Below the pieces are notes generated by a model. That model did not search any database. It was not told where the DNA came from and saw only the letters and a list, made by a program, of their open reading frames with translations. DNA of 64,000 nucleotides from Strongylocentrotus droebachiensis (taxonomy: Eukaryota > Echinodermata > Echinoidea > Camarodonta > Strongylocentrotidae): NCBI GenBank assembly GCA_035222895.1, contig JAVYIG010000413.1, positions 219,501-283,500 on the forward strand, read 5' to 3'. The number at the start of each line of letters is the position of its first letter. The stretch's first letter is position 1. The translations under genes were made by a program, and so were the position numbers. Shown piece after piece: positions 12,901 to 25,260 of the stretch.

Positions 12901-14888
12901 AGGTTTCCTTGCATAATTTGAATATGAGGACACTGCTAATGTTTAAATTTCACAGATAGGACATACATGACATATTCATAATTCCTGCAAAGTTCTACAG
13001 AATTTGAGGTTGGCTGCAAAAGGGACATAGTACCTTTAATATTTTTAATTTTCTTCTTTTTTATGAATTTATGTTTTTACCATTTGAGTTTCCATCTGAG
13101 AGGGGGGGGGGGGGGGGGAGTACTGGACCTTCTGTACCCCAAAAAGCTTTACAACTGTCACAGGTTTTTTCTTCTTCAAAGTAAAAAAATGTATATCATA
13201 GAAACTTTTTTATATTGGGTATACTCTGGAGAAGCTCATTACCCAAGGTCATATGACGTTGAGGGTCAATGGAAACGTGGTAGGCCAAAAGTTAAAGAAG
13301 CCAAAAGTTTATTGAGGCCAAAAGTTTAATGGGCTGATGGACCAAAAGAGATTACTGGCATAAATATCTTCACATCAGCTATAATCGCTATAAATGCTGC
13401 AGGATATAAAAGTGGTTGGAATTTCATCATCAGTAGGGCCACGTAAAGGGTCAGTCATGACTCGTAGGACGACAAACGATACTTGGCAGATAATTAGAAG
13501 AATTCACTCTTGGAAATTTAAGTATCTAGCTGTATCAAAGGAAATGTATTCTTTGGCTTATGACAGAATATTTGTAATTTTGTTAGGAATGGACTTTGAT
13601 CAGGAATTGAAAATAAAAGAAGAGAAAAGGTGCCCTGCAGTATTAGTACATGCACACTGGTTATACTGTAGACCTCTCCCCATTTTTAGTCTTAATTTTT
13701 TTTTTTAATGGGTAGGATGTATGGCTGAATAATATATCAAGATTGAATAAGGATTGTTAATGCAGCCTAAGTACATTTTAAATGGAGATGATTTTGAAAT
13801 CAATACATTTAACATTATCATTTTATTTTACTTTGCTGAATTATTTTTCCCCCCGGTAATTTCCTTCTAATAAAGGTCCTGCCTCGATGTCTTGCTGTCC
13901 CTTTAGCAGCTGTAGCAGACTATCTTCAAGTACCCCCATCCATGCACTCGTACGGTTTTGGTATCATCAATTGGAAACTCACAGATCCAGACGGGAAAGT
14001 AGAACTCAAGTACGTTTTTCTTTACACAGCTACATGTATAGCACCAATGTGACAATGAAATAAACCGATTCTTTGACCACGTAAATAATTAATGCACAAA
14101 ATTGAATATGGACAAAATGCTGTTAGACCAGTTGGATAATACACAAACTGTAAAGACGAAGTATATAAAACTAAGATTGAACATGGAGCCACTGACATTT
14201 AAAATAAACAAGCTTGCCGCCTGGGTCTTTGCTTCTTCCCCTTTCCTCCAGCAATTTAGAAACGCTTGTGCAAATCTGTGGAGGGTCTGATGAATCTTGG
14301 TTCTTCTGCACAGCAACCCAGGTGGAATTAGACTTTGCTCCAGCCCTGAACAGTATCATAGAAGCACAGAGGGTAATTAAAGAAAACCTGGAATACAATA
14401 TTTAAATATTTTGTTTTTGTTGTTGCATTTGAAAGTGGATAGCATTGGATCAATATCCAATTTATTATTTAACCGTGAACCCTAATAAAGAAAGGAAGGA
14501 TCGAGTCTGATATAGAGGGAGGGAAGGAGAGATGTTGGAGGGAGGGATGTTGGAGGAAGGGAGATACGTATATAATATTATATCTTTATAGATAGATAGG
14601 TAGATATATAGAAAGAGAGGGGAAAGGAAGAAGTGAGAGAGAGAAAGAGGGGGAGAGAGGGAGAGAGAGGGGGGGGGGAGAAGTGGAGGAAGGGAGGAAG
14701 CAAGCAAAAAGCGAGGGAGGGAGGATGAAAGAAGAGATGATAGAAAAATAAAGAAAGGGACACAGAGAGAAAGAGAGATATTTGAGGGAGAGGGGGAGAA
14801 GCAAGGGGGAGAAGCAAGGGAGAGAGATAGAGAAAGGACAAAAATAGTGACAGAGGAAAAGCAGGGTCAAGATAGGGCCTAGGGGATG

Positions 14889-14923
<35 letters not shown>

Positions 14924-17900
14924 GGGGGGGAGAGCAATTGCATAATTAAGTTGAGTGTTACAACAAAAATATTATGAAGCATAATTGTATCATGTATAAT
15001 GGTGTTATGTCTTTGTTTGATATTGCCCTGATTTTTTGAATATTTTTGTGTGCCTTTGAAGCAAAACTTGTCCATCCTTGTAGAGGAGGCCTATATGTAT
15101 GAATTGCAATTGTGATGATTTGACCTTTTTGATCCTTAATCTAACCAAGTTTCTTCCGGATAATTGTCTCCCCTTGTAGCATTTAAGTGTGAATATTTGA
15201 TGAGAAACGCTTATGCTATCAATCAAAGTTTCTGTGATGGAATGGATTTTGTAACAATTTGATTGCATTTCTATTTTGTCAAAGTGTGTGGGCAGAACAG
15301 ACACCTTAAAGGGGAACGTTCAACATGGCATCATGTTGATTTTAATCACAATAACAAAAAATTAGAGAAACAGATCACTGAAAGTGTGTGAAAAAATACT
15401 GATTTTTGGGGGAAAGTTTAAAGGTTTGTTCACATATGGTGCAATGAGGTGCAATGGTAAACCGCAGCTTTTTTTTCTGTGAACTAAATGCATAATTGTA
15501 TCATGTATAATGGTGTTATGTCTTTGTTTGATATTGCCCTGATTTTTTGAATATTTTTGTGTGCCTTTGAAGCAAAACTTGTCCATCCTTGTAGAGGAGG
15601 CCTATATGTATGAATTGCAATTGTGATGATTTGACCTTTTTGATCCTTAATCTAACCAAGTTTCTTCCAGATAATTGTCTCCCCTTGTAGCATTTAAGTG
15701 TGAATATTTGATGAGAAACGCTTATGCTATCAATCAAAGTTTCTGTGATGGAATGGATTTTGTAACAATTTGATTGCATTTCTATTTTGTCAAAGTGTGT
15801 GGGCAGAACAGACACCTTAAAGGGGAACGTTCAACATGGCATCATGTTGATTTTAATCACAATAACAAAAAATTAGAGAAACAGATCACTGAAAGTGTGT
15901 GAAAAAATACTGATTTTTGGGGGAAAGTTTAAAGGTTTGTTCACATATGGTGCAATGAGGTGCAATGGTAAACCGCAGCTTTTTTTTCTGTGAACTAAAT
16001 GAATGGCTGTTGAGGATGAAAAGGTAGCTGTGCGTAGCTTATCTGTGTGGTATAAACATACCGGTACACAAATGTGAAGTGCTCTACACCTAAAACACTC
16101 ACGCAGTTGTAGTTAACCATATGTGAACATGCAAGCCTATAAAGTTGTGATTTATGATGGACAAATTGGCTGCAGGCTTTCATGACGTAACACACGTGAG
16201 TCATGCACGTCATTTGTTAAATTTCATTTTATTTTGCTTAAAGCATCAAATGGGGTACAATTGCAAACCCGAAAGATTAATGCAAGGGTTTGAACCAAAG
16301 GTTATTTGGTGATTGTCTCGTTATTTTTGTAATAATCAAAATGGTACACTCAATCATTACAGATATTCCTGCCTTTCCCTCTTGTTTTTCCTCGTTTACC
16401 ACTTCTTCTGGCATTGTCTCCAAATGAACATCCTTTTTCACTTTTCTGAGATATTTCCTCCCCTCTTCCTTCTAAAATTTGTCTTCCTCACTTGAGTGTA
16501 ATGTATCTTCTCTCTTTTTCGTAGGCCGTCATTGACAAGGATGTGCACAAGATGATCAAAGAGTTGCAGACAATAGAGGGAGCTGTACACAAGATGAAAA
16601 ACAGTGTTAGCAGGATGATTGGTAATCAAAGAGTAGTACGATGTTATATTTCTTACAGTCTTATGTCTCTTTGGAGCCAGATGTTGTTAACTCATATACT
16701 TAAACATCCTTCTGGCACTGAGCAGAAGATTCATACTATACATGTATCGTGCATTTAATATACTGTACATTTCAGTGAAATAATTATAAATTTCATTACA
16801 TTGCAGTTTTGAATTATCGATGACCTTTCTTGGAAAACATTCTACTCAAAGCTGCATCACATTAAAAAAAATTTTTTTTTTAAATATTTGTAATGTGTGA
16901 TTGTTGAAATCTTTCCTTTTAGTATGGAATTTCATCTTTACCTTATATCTTCTTTAATCTGAATATTTCTTTTTCTATATATTTTTTTTGGAGAAAAAAA
17001 AATCAGTGGTCTAACTTCAAATGAAATTGATTTAAGTCAATATATTACAATTTTTAAAGTTGAGGAAAGTATTCTATACAGATTGGTATTTCATAATTTC
17101 CAAGTTTACCTTCAAGTATAGTTACTGAGGAGAGAACTGAGCATTCTTTCACCATATTTTTAGTTTAAAACAGATTGGAGAGTTGCCTCCAATTGCATCA
17201 AAGTTTAGTGACTAATCTGCCACTTTAAGACTCCTATAGCATCTCTCACCTTTGTCCTTCTCTCCCTCGTTAACTATTCCTCTAAATATCTTTCATGGAC
17301 CCCCCCCCCCTCTTTCTTACATGTACAGTTTCCAACTCTATCCTATCTGAATCTCTACCCCTGTTTATCTGGATCTCATTTTCATCAATGCCATTTCAAA
17401 TCCATAACCTCTCTTTTCACTAATAACTTCAACTCTTCCCAATTCCTCCATAACTGGCATCTGATTGTGATGGATACGATTTCTTGATATTTAGACTGTC
17501 ACATTCATCATCTCTGTTTTTTAAATGGGTTCTCAGACAACGAAAGTAATTACAAGTGATAATGAGATAATCCATCAATATTCCTGTTTTTTGTGTGAAG
17601 GCTTCAATAGGTGTAAAAAGAGAGGGGGAGGGGCATGAGAGGAGAGATGAAGAGATAGGAGAAAGAGGATGGGGAGAGGGGGAAAGAGGGAAGAGGGTGG
17701 GGGGGGGAGGGGGCTTGATGAAGAAAGAAAAGGATGGAGGGAGAGAGGAAGGATGGAAGGGGGAACAATGACAGATTATCTCATCACTTGTAATTACTTT
17801 TGTAATTTGAAGAAGGAGGGTGGGTAGGAGAGGTGGAAAGAAGGGAGATAGTGAGGGGGAGGGTGAGGGGGAGAGAAAAGGGGATGGGGAAAGAGTGGTA

Positions 17901-20900
17901 GAGAAAGGGGGAGGGAGATGGGAATTGAGAAAGAGAGAGAGACAGACAGACAGACAAGAGGAGACGAGAGAAGACGAGAGGAAAGGAAAGGTAGGGTGGG
18001 AGAGGAGAGGGGAGAGAGAGAGAGAGAGTGGGTCCTGAAGGAGAGGGGGAGAGTGATATTGGGATGGAGGGAGAAATAAAGGGCAGCAGAAAGAAATAGA
18101 AAGGAAAGAGATATAGAAAGAGAAGGGGATATAACAAGGGGAATGTTTTAAAAGATATACATGTAGCTGCCATTTGGTGATATTAAGAGAATAATGTAGG
18201 AATCAATCTATTAAAATCAATGTTACACAAAACTCTCTTTAATCTCTTAATTAGGATTTTGTCAAATAACAACCACTAAGCAGACTTATAGATTCCCTGG
18301 AAATCCAGTTCAATGTATATCTACAGAACAGTTTATCTGTTCAGAGCAAGAAGGGCATCAACTCTGAGTATAATGAGTTAAAACTTTTTCTGCCTCTAAC
18401 AGGCAATTTTTTATTCAAATTTGCCTTTATAAATAAAGTGGTATCATAATCTTGAATTCAACAGTGAACTCATTTTTCTACTAGACTGTTATTTATATTG
18501 TTCATATTTACATTGTAGATTAATATTGTTGCATAACAATTATTTTGTTCTCTTATTTACAGATGGTTGCAGGCCTCATGTTTTCTACAATGTATTCAGA
18601 CCATTCCTAGCTGGGTAAGAAAGTGACAGAGAATGTGAACTTTGAAGTTTTTACGACAATCAATAACACTTTGCGATTTCCAAGAGATAGTATATAAGCA
18701 TCACATAATTCACTTTGTATACATTTCATATAGAATGTTGGTACTGAGACAACTTTAAAAAAAGAAGGAATTTGAAAGTACATAATTAATTTGATCTAAC
18801 AATTTCCAGAAATGACAAAATATGTGCATACACAATAAGATTATATACCGGTATGTCTCAGGAATGTGTTTAGTAATTTTAGTGCAAATACATGTACCGG
18901 GTAATGATAATAATAATATGTCCATAATTACAGTCCATTTATGGGGTGCAGCTACTATATGAATATACTCTACTGCGCTTAATACATGGTATCGTATTAT
19001 TACCCCAGCTGTAGCTGACCAGCCATAATAAGGCACTAAATCAGGAATTCTTTCCTACCGGGTAACCATTTATTTACATGGGTGGAGAATTGCAAATTTA
19101 GATTAATGTCTTAATTACGAAAGGAAATTGGTGCCTGTATGTATTGGTATTGATTTTAAATGTTCTCAGTTCTTTATTTTCTGTTCGAAGAAATCAAATA
19201 GATGAATTACATGGCTTTATTTACAATTTAGAACTATTCTAGGTAATCAAAGAATCATATCATCTGTCGAGAGCCAGACGGGTACTATATGGCATTTAAC
19301 ACAGAGTCAATTGATAGACCCTCTTGCTCTTACCATATGATATACAGATACCAATGTTATTTCATTTGGTATAGGCTAATACCTTACATCTCTTGGTAAG
19401 CTCTCTGACTTCTATAAACTGACTCGGGCGGACCCCAGTTTGAAACTGAGTCACGTCTTTTGGATGGTGAAGTTGAAGGGCGGTCCCCAGACATAAACAA
19501 TCAATAACACACACACACAGACACACACAATTAGATATTAATTGGCAAAAGTTTGAATTGTTTTATTTGATCAACAGTTGGGATGCACCCGCCTTTAAGA
19601 AGAAGGGACTCAAAGGGTTAATCTATGAGGGAGTGAGTGAAGAGCCACTCTCAGTGAGTATGAATCTGTTCTAACAGACATCTTCTTCTGTAAAGATGTG
19701 CTCGACTACTTTTGAAGGCTTTAATCGGAGGGGATGCAGACAAAAGTTATATTGTCTGTTGAGAGCCAGAAAGGAGTTATCTCTGTGGAAAATGCCTTTG
19801 TAGCTTTCAGCAGACGATTTTTCTTTGATAATATGTTTTCTTATGATGTTCACTTTCATCAGCTATCAGCTGCCCAAAACCCAGAAATTACGATTTTTCA
19901 TCTTGGAGATACAAGTTTCAATATCTCATTCATGCGAATTCAGAGTTATCTTGTAAACAGAAAACCTTAATTTACACTGGCCCAATCTTTTGGAATTCTC
20001 TTGATGATTCTTTCAAACACTCACCAAGTCTATTTTCATTTAAACATAATCCGCAGTTAAAGCTAGTTAACACTTATAAGGAATCTAGGAAACATTATGC
20101 TCATTTGCTTCAAATGCATGCCATTATTCATGTTTACAATACACTCTTTCCCTCGGAATTTGAATCATAGCAACCAATGTCACGCAATGCTTTAGTGCAT
20201 GATAGCTGCAGAAAGCAAACTTCAGTGTCCCGTTCAGGGCTTGTCTTGTCCCCATCTTTTCTTTACCTTGCATTTTCTACTTGATGATACTCTAGTATTA
20301 TATGTTAGGGAACCTAAATTACAAGCTATGCTTTCCTGGGTTTCCTCCGCAATACAGCAAGCTATTATCTTCTTAGTCTCAATTGTATACTTTAACTGCA
20401 TTGCACATACCATATCATGTTTTTTTCTTGTTAGTTAGTATTCTAATTGGAATGAATTTGTAAAACAAAAAATGAAATGAAAAGTGAAAATGTCATGCAA
20501 AAGTAAACACTATTGCTCATTCATTTTATTGTTGTTCATGTGGAATCGTCTATTATTGTACATCACCTAACACTAGGATTCATTATTTCTATCATTGATG
20601 TGCAGTACACAGGAGGCAGTGCTGCTCAGAGTTCCACGTTACAATGTCTCGACGCTGCTCTAGGTGTAGCCCATCAAGAATCACAAGGTATGGCTTTATT
20701 TCCCTTCACAATGGTATTCTTGTATGATGAATTGTACAACACATTGTAGGCTGTCTATGAGAATTACTTTGCTAGAATCTTTCCAGTGATGATCTCTTTT
20801 ACAGATATAATGGTCATGTGCAGTTTTAACAGAATTTATTTTACTTGGTAGATGTTAAAATGTAGGTTGGAGACATCTAGTTCCATACCAGTGATGTAGT

Positions 20901-23900
20901 ATTAATTATGGTTGGATAATGACAGCTGTTATTACATCATTTTGGTTCTTTGTTGCATAATAATTTCCAAAATAAGTACCGGTAAACACTTAGCTGCTTT
21001 CTTCACCTCTCTGCCTGTTGCCTGGTTGCCACTCATGCAATTTTGCACAAAACAATAGGCACCAATTGGTGAAAGGGTGGCTTTGTGCAGTACAATAGCT
21101 ATGCAAAATGATAAATTTCTGGCCTTGGTTAGCTCCATGACAACCTTTTTAACACAGGTATAGATTAATCTTGGACTGGAAACAGTTAAATAATCTTAAA
21201 ATCCTTTGGTATCTATCCCAGGATATATTATAATGTGGCACAGGGAAGTTATTTATGTGGCATATAAAGAATTAAAACTCTTAGTGATGATAGCATGGCG
21301 GTATAGTTGTTAGATATAACATGCTTATATCAGATTATCCAAAATGAATTAAAGTCCTTCTGTCTTTAACCCTACAATGTCCCAATGATTACATGGTGCT
21401 AGTGATGCAGTATGTGATTTTCTTTCTATATTGAATACAGACAAACTGTGCAATTCCTTCCAGCAGTATATGCCCAAGCCACACAGAGATCTTATAAAGG
21501 CTATACAGGACGGACCATCAATAAAAGAATTTGGTAAGGTTAAAAATCGGATTGCTTACATCAAATCAATTTTATACAAGTTAAAGCCCTTTTATTGTGT
21601 ATCATACAACTACATATACACCTATATGCACTCCACTTAAATGTATAATCAAATCTTTTCATTGTGAGATTAATTCCTCCTCAATCTTTTTCATCAGATG
21701 CATTTCATTTCTTTGACAATTTGAAATTTTTTGAAACCTTTATCTTTATTGTGATCTTTATTATGTGTTGTGATGAATAAATTATTTCGATTGTAGAACC
21801 CATGCTTGGTGTGCATTTGTTAGATAATGATGATACATCAATGCGTCATATTCACCATTGTGAAAATGGACACCATGCAGACACTCCCATTTCTTGCATC
21901 TATAAGCACACTCAAACAGAGAGGTCCCATTGTTTCAACACAAGTGCATATGCTTGATGTCTACATAATACCATGGAGGCTAATGCATATTTCCAATAAA
22001 ACTGTAATATTTTGTTCTTTATGAATCCGTTATTCCAGTCCATAACTCTGGATCATCAAAAGCGGTTGAGTGCTTCAATAACAGTCTCATGGCAGTCAAA
22101 GGTTTCCGAGATATCCACCTTCAGATTGTAACGAGGTGAGTTTGGAATAAGAGTCAAAGGATAAAGGATATTTTCGAGTTGCCGGTGAGAGACGGTAATT
22201 CCATACAAACTGTCCTGAAGCCGTATTGAAAAGTTGATATTATACATATAGTAAATAAGAAATATGATTTGGACCCACCAAATGCAAAGGTACACGTAAA
22301 CAAAGTTAAAAGATCTTTGTTTGAGGACATATCACCAGCGCATCAAGGATATCTTAACAATAATACCTCTTCAGATTTGAACCGCTCTCAGGCAATTTGT
22401 ATTGTGGATAGATGGCTGTCAGGACACGTTTATTTGTGAAAAATATATGGGTCATGGAAAAAATCCCAATCCTTTTAAGTGACTAAAGAACATTACCAGG
22501 AATTGTAAAGTCGTGCTTATTAGAGCAACTGGCTCACTGGGACTTCCTGTTTCCTGCAGAAGGGTATTGTGAACACAGATCAGTTCAGAAAAATTAGAAA
22601 TGTATGTTGATGTATAGAGATGGATAGGCTTCAAAGAAAGCATCTTTGTGAGGTTAATCTTCAGTATCTTTGATCTTTTCAGGTACATCATTGTCATGTC
22701 ACAGAAGAGTAATGCGAATAAGAAGTATCTGACGCAGCATGAGGCCGGTACTGGAGGGTCAGGTGGGTCTCTGTTTGAATTGCTGTCAATTGCTACATGT
22801 ACATGAAATGGTGTAGCTCCATGAGGCCTAAAAAAAGAAAGATGTAATATTGCCTTTTAGGTGCCATAACATGGGTCGGTCAGAATTTTTTTTTAAATAT
22901 TTTTTTTCCCTTTTTTTCCCCCTCTTTGGGCTGATATTTTTCAGTTTGTAATGCTTTAAGATTTGTTTTCCTTTTTTAAGCCGACCATAGATTTCAAGAT
23001 TTTATGGGTCGGTCGCAAAGGGCAATATACTTAAATCCCAATTCACATCCCTTTAGTAATCTCAATGTTCAGTCATTCCTAAATTTGTAATGTTTCACCA
23101 GCCTGTTTCTCTGCTTCCTGGACAGTTGTTTATCCAATTCAACTGGGAAAAGAGGTTTCATTGCCATTCCACTAATGTGATTATCTTTGTGCTAATTCAG
23201 CTTAATCTAATGGCATGCAAAAGCAGTCTTCTTTTACAGACTCGGCTCTGACAATTTTTCTTTCCCTCCCTCAGAAATTATCTTTGCTCCCCCTCGCCAC
23301 TTTTTAAACAACAATTGGGTGATTCCATGCAAGCCCAGGTCGAAAATCCCATAGAGACCAATAGAGACCATTAGAAAAATTCTATTGGTCTCTAATGGTT
23401 TCTGTTGGAGTGTATTGGTTTCTGTTGGACCCATAGAATTGAATCCAATAGAGACCATTCAAACCATCAGAAACCAATAGAAACCAATAGAAACCAATAG
23501 CACCCATATAAACCAATAGAAATAAAAACCAATAGGACCAATAGAAACCAATAAGACCAATAGAAACCAATTGGACCAATAGAAACCAATAGGACCAATA
23601 TAAACCAATAAGACCAATAGAACCGATAGGACCAATAGGACCAATAGGACCAATAGGACCAATAGGACCGATAGGACCAATAGAAAACCAATGAGACCAA
23701 TAGAACCCAATGGGACCAATAGAAACCAATAGGTCCAATAGAAACCAATAGAAACCAACAGCTAAATCTATCTCATGCATATTCATGATTACTTTATACG
23801 TGTTCACAGAAAATTACATTTATCATAATTTGTTAAGCAACTTAATATGACAATGTACATCAATTTTGTGATTTTTATTTTCTTTTGGCAACTAATGACC

Positions 23901-25221
23901 AATAGATTATTTGTTTAATCATGTTACAATTTCATTCACGTTTTAGCAATAAATATATTGATTATAATGATTACTATAAAATACTAACCAAGAAATAATT
24001 CATGTATGTTTATTATATAGAATAGTACAAGCATTCAGTTAAAATAAAGGATATTCTTAAACTCACTACAAGTGATCTATGTGATGGAGTTAATGCAATT
24101 GAGATTAGAATATACTTTTTTTTGGTGGACAGTTGCTAAAATCGATTTTGATTGATCATTATTGATTTACCAATAGAAGCCATTGGACTATTGGTTTCAA
24201 TAGGGAATTCATAATATGGGACCATTAGAAACCCATAGAAAGATCTCTAGTGGACCAACAGGAACCCATAGAAAATATCTAATGGACCAACAGAAACCCA
24301 TCATAGAAGAAAATATCTAATGGACCAACAGAAACCCATAGAAGACATGGGTGGATGCTGGTCCAATAGAAGCTTTCTGTTGGTCCATCAGCATTTTTTC
24401 TGTGGGTTTGTGTTGGTCCAATAGATATTTTCTAATGGTTTCTGTGGGTCCATCATTTCACTTTCCCTATTGAAACCATTAGACACCAATAGCTCTAATG
24501 GTTTCTGATGGTCCAATAGGATCGGATCCTAATGGAATTTCGACCTGGGAGGTGCCCCATATCAGATGTAACATAGGCCTATATCAATTTATTTCAGCAA
24601 AAAATGAAAATCTCTTGATATGACTTCTTCTGGTTTCACTAACATTATGAAGTGGTCTTCATATGATATGATATGATTCATTTCTGAATTAAATGATTAA
24701 ATTGAATTGAATTGATTTGAATTGAAATTGAAATTGAATTGAAATTGAAATTGAAATTGAAATTGAAATTGAAATTGAAATTGAAATTGAAATTGAAATT
24801 GAAATTGAAATTGGAATGGAATTGAATTGAAATAGAAGGAAAAAAAAAGACTTGTCTTGCACAGTTGAAATGGTCCAAAGCAATGAATTGTCCATCTCCC
24901 CCTTCCCACCCCCCTCTAGGTTTCATGACGTTCTTGAAGGGACTTCGAGATGCCACCATTTGCACCATGCTGGGTAGGGATCTAAATGAGCACACCAGCA
25001 CTACGGCGCATGCAGTTGCCAAGACAACAAATGGTGCCATCTGTAAGAGTAGTCGTCAAGATGTGGAGTGGAGTAGATGGAAAAAATACATAGCAGCTCT
25101 GACTCTTTGTGTACTGGTAGTGCTTCTTGTTATTTTGATCATCTTTCTGGCAGTGACGTCTATTGTACCATTGTACACATACATGTACATGTGGGTAGTA
25201 TGGAAAGTTATACTGCAGTAG
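6935..25221 (+). CDS. IDO: Indoleamine 2,3-dioxygenase family protein with C-terminal membrane segment (13 coding exons, 481 aa)
   Basis: Heme dioxygenase that opens the indole ring of tryptophan to N-formylkynurenine. Exons: 6935-7030, 8298-8393, 12117-12236, 13876-14009, 14252-14372, 16525-16621, 18563-18614, 19578-19653, 20606-20687, 21441-21533, 22039-22135, 22683-22762, 24920-25221. All junctions are GT-AG and phases close to one frame. Signatures in order: LPEYFQRWVELA (res 35-46), VLPRCLAVPL (105-114), FF at 166-167, FYNVFR (229-234), YTGGSAAQSS (265-274), YMPKPHR, and DIHLQIVTR with His349 as proximal heme ligand. By alignment from memory to human IDO1, Arg234 matches Arg231, Phe229 matches Phe226, Tyr230 replaces Phe227 and Ala170 replaces Ser167. 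Soluble IDOs are ~400 aa; this one adds ~80 residues with a basic WSRWKK motif and a hydrophobic stretch at 439-463. Catalytic activity is not assured, since invertebrate IDOs vary in tryptophan affinity. Confidence 0.93.
7725..7985 (+). mobile_element. CR1/L2-like LINE 3' tail
   Basis: Encodes a short LINE-type C-terminal tail (frame reading LTSFKSNLKF...) followed by a 3' UTR with AGCGCCTTGAGG, ATGGCGCGCTATACACTG and a TATTATTATTAT end. This layout is the usual 3' end of CR1/L2-type elements in marine invertebrates. It lies in IDO intron 1. The rest of that intron (7031-8297) shows an AG/G-rich patch near 8110-8160 and nothing else. Confidence 0.6.
8871..9199. mobile_element. Foldback MITE in IDO intron 2
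   Basis: The left end GTTGGGAGCCCCAAA and right end TTTGGGGCTCCCAAC are inverted, and the inner arms stay complementary (with mismatches) for ~150 bp, including the AAATGTGTCTTA/TAAGACACATTT blocks. No protein coding; no clear target duplication. Confidence 0.65.
10352..10378 (-). other. tRNA-like box B fragment
   Basis: The minus strand reads GACCCAGGTTCGATTCCCGG, a near-consensus tRNA T-arm/box B, next to a poly-A run at 10397-10407. No matching acceptor stem or A box was found, so this is probably a tRNA-derived SINE remnant rather than a tRNA gene. Confidence 0.4.
10721..11300 (+). repeat. GGGGGTAGTTGTCC minisatellite, copy 2, within inverted ends
   Basis: More than 25 units of GGGGGTAGTTGTCCTA and close variants in IDO intron 2. 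The left edge is in the opposite orientation (GGACACCTAC, then CCCCTGGACATCC and GTCAACTACCCCC). The right edge ends GTTGACTCGGATGTCCAGGGG, so the array is bounded by inverted sequences as in a foldback element. Confidence 0.8.
11430..11625 (+). repeat. TTCA/TTCC/TTCG tetranucleotide microsatellite
   Basis: Imperfect tetranucleotide repeats rich in TTCATTCC, TTCCTTCC and TTCGTTCG. Low complexity; the open frames through it are repetitive and not genes. 11701-12116 of the same intron shows only an (AAT)n stretch. Confidence 0.75.
12503..13035. mobile_element. piggyBac-like MITE, family A copy 1
   Basis: Terminal inverted repeats AGGTACTATGTCCC and GGGACATAGTACCT are flanked on both sides by TTAA (12499-12502 and 13036-13039), the piggyBac target site. 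533 bp, non-coding. Two more copies at 26058-26488 and 51249-51793 share the internal GCTTGAAAATG and AGGTTTCCTTGCATAATTTG blocks. Confidence 0.8.
14500..14932 (+). repeat. GA-rich microsatellite tract
   Basis: Polypurine AGGGAGAGAG/GGGGGAGAAG sequence with a terminal (GA)n-(G)n run, in IDO intron 5. The opposite strand gives long Ser/Leu/Pro frames that are artefacts of the tract. Confidence 0.8.
14979..16000 (+). repeat. 511-bp direct tandem duplication
   Basis: 14979-15489 and 15490-16000 are adjacent copies with an exact 511-base offset. I see one clear substitution (CTTCCGGATA versus CTTCCAGATA). The near identity implies a very recent duplication or an assembly artefact. It lies in IDO intron 5. 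Confidence 0.9.
17600..18140 (+). repeat. GA-rich microsatellite tract with inverted flanks
   Basis: Polypurine tract in IDO intron 6. It is interrupted near 17770-17800 by GATTATCTCATCACTTGTAA, whose complement occurs before the tract at 17553-17573 (TTACAAGTGATAATGAGATAATC), so the purine block sits between inverted flanks. Confidence 0.65.
19425..19535 (+). mobile_element. SINE-like repeat fragment (second copy, no 7SL-like head)
   Basis: This shares the stretch AAACTGAGTCACGTCTTTTG, a GGATGGTGA core and CGGTCCCCAGAC with the copy at 2665-2866, here on the opposite strand, and ends in (CA)n. The upstream 7SL-like segment is absent. It lies in IDO intron 7, between exons 7 and 8. Confidence 0.5.
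19937..20170 (+). pseudogene. LINE ORF2 C-terminal fragment (CR1/jockey-type)
   Basis: A 77-codon open stretch with the C-terminal signature TGPIFWNSLDDSFKHSPSLF and a terminal SFKHNPQLKL... block, ending TAG at 20168-20170. Such GP-x-x-WNSL motifs are found just before the end of CR1/jockey-type ORF2 proteins. It lies in IDO intron 8; no RT domain is nearby. Confidence 0.5.
22845..23032. mobile_element. Small inverted-repeat element in IDO intron 12
   Basis: AATATTGCCTTTTAGG at the left is inverted to AAAGGGCAATAT at the right, with matching inner ATGGGTCGGTC blocks in direct orientation and T-rich sequence between. Probably a short MITE; ends are approximate. Confidence 0.35.
23334..24549. 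mobile_element. Inverted-repeat element carrying an ACCAATAG minisatellite
   Basis: Starts CCCAGGTCGAAAATCCCAT and ends ATGGAATTTCGACCTGGG. The core at 23455-23760 is a tandem array of AGGACCAATAGAAACCAAT variants; more scattered CAATAG/TATTGG units appear near the right end, in both orientations. The opposite strand gives open frames of repeated FYWSYWFL-like residues, which are artefacts. It lies in IDO intron 12. Confidence 0.7.
24700..24832 (+). repeat. (GAAATT)n hexanucleotide microsatellite
   Basis: About 20 near-perfect GAAATT units just upstream of the last IDO exon. No coding value. Confidence 0.9.
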
Positions 25222-25260
25222 GCTTAGGATTGCACCATGTGAGAGAGGGGGGAGGATTGG

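Noticed and set aside
13394..13708. 104-residue plus-strand frame in IDO intron 3
   Set aside because: No homology or motif recognised, lies within an intron of the IDO gene, and codon pattern is AT-driven.
14578..15075. 165-residue minus-strand frame rich in Ser/Leu/Pro
   Set aside because: It arises from the GA-rich tract plus part of the tandem duplication; no domain or splice support.
23382..23807. 141-residue minus-strand open frame rich in FYWSYWF
   Set aside because: It is the translation of the ACCAATAG tandem array; composition and periodicity explain it.
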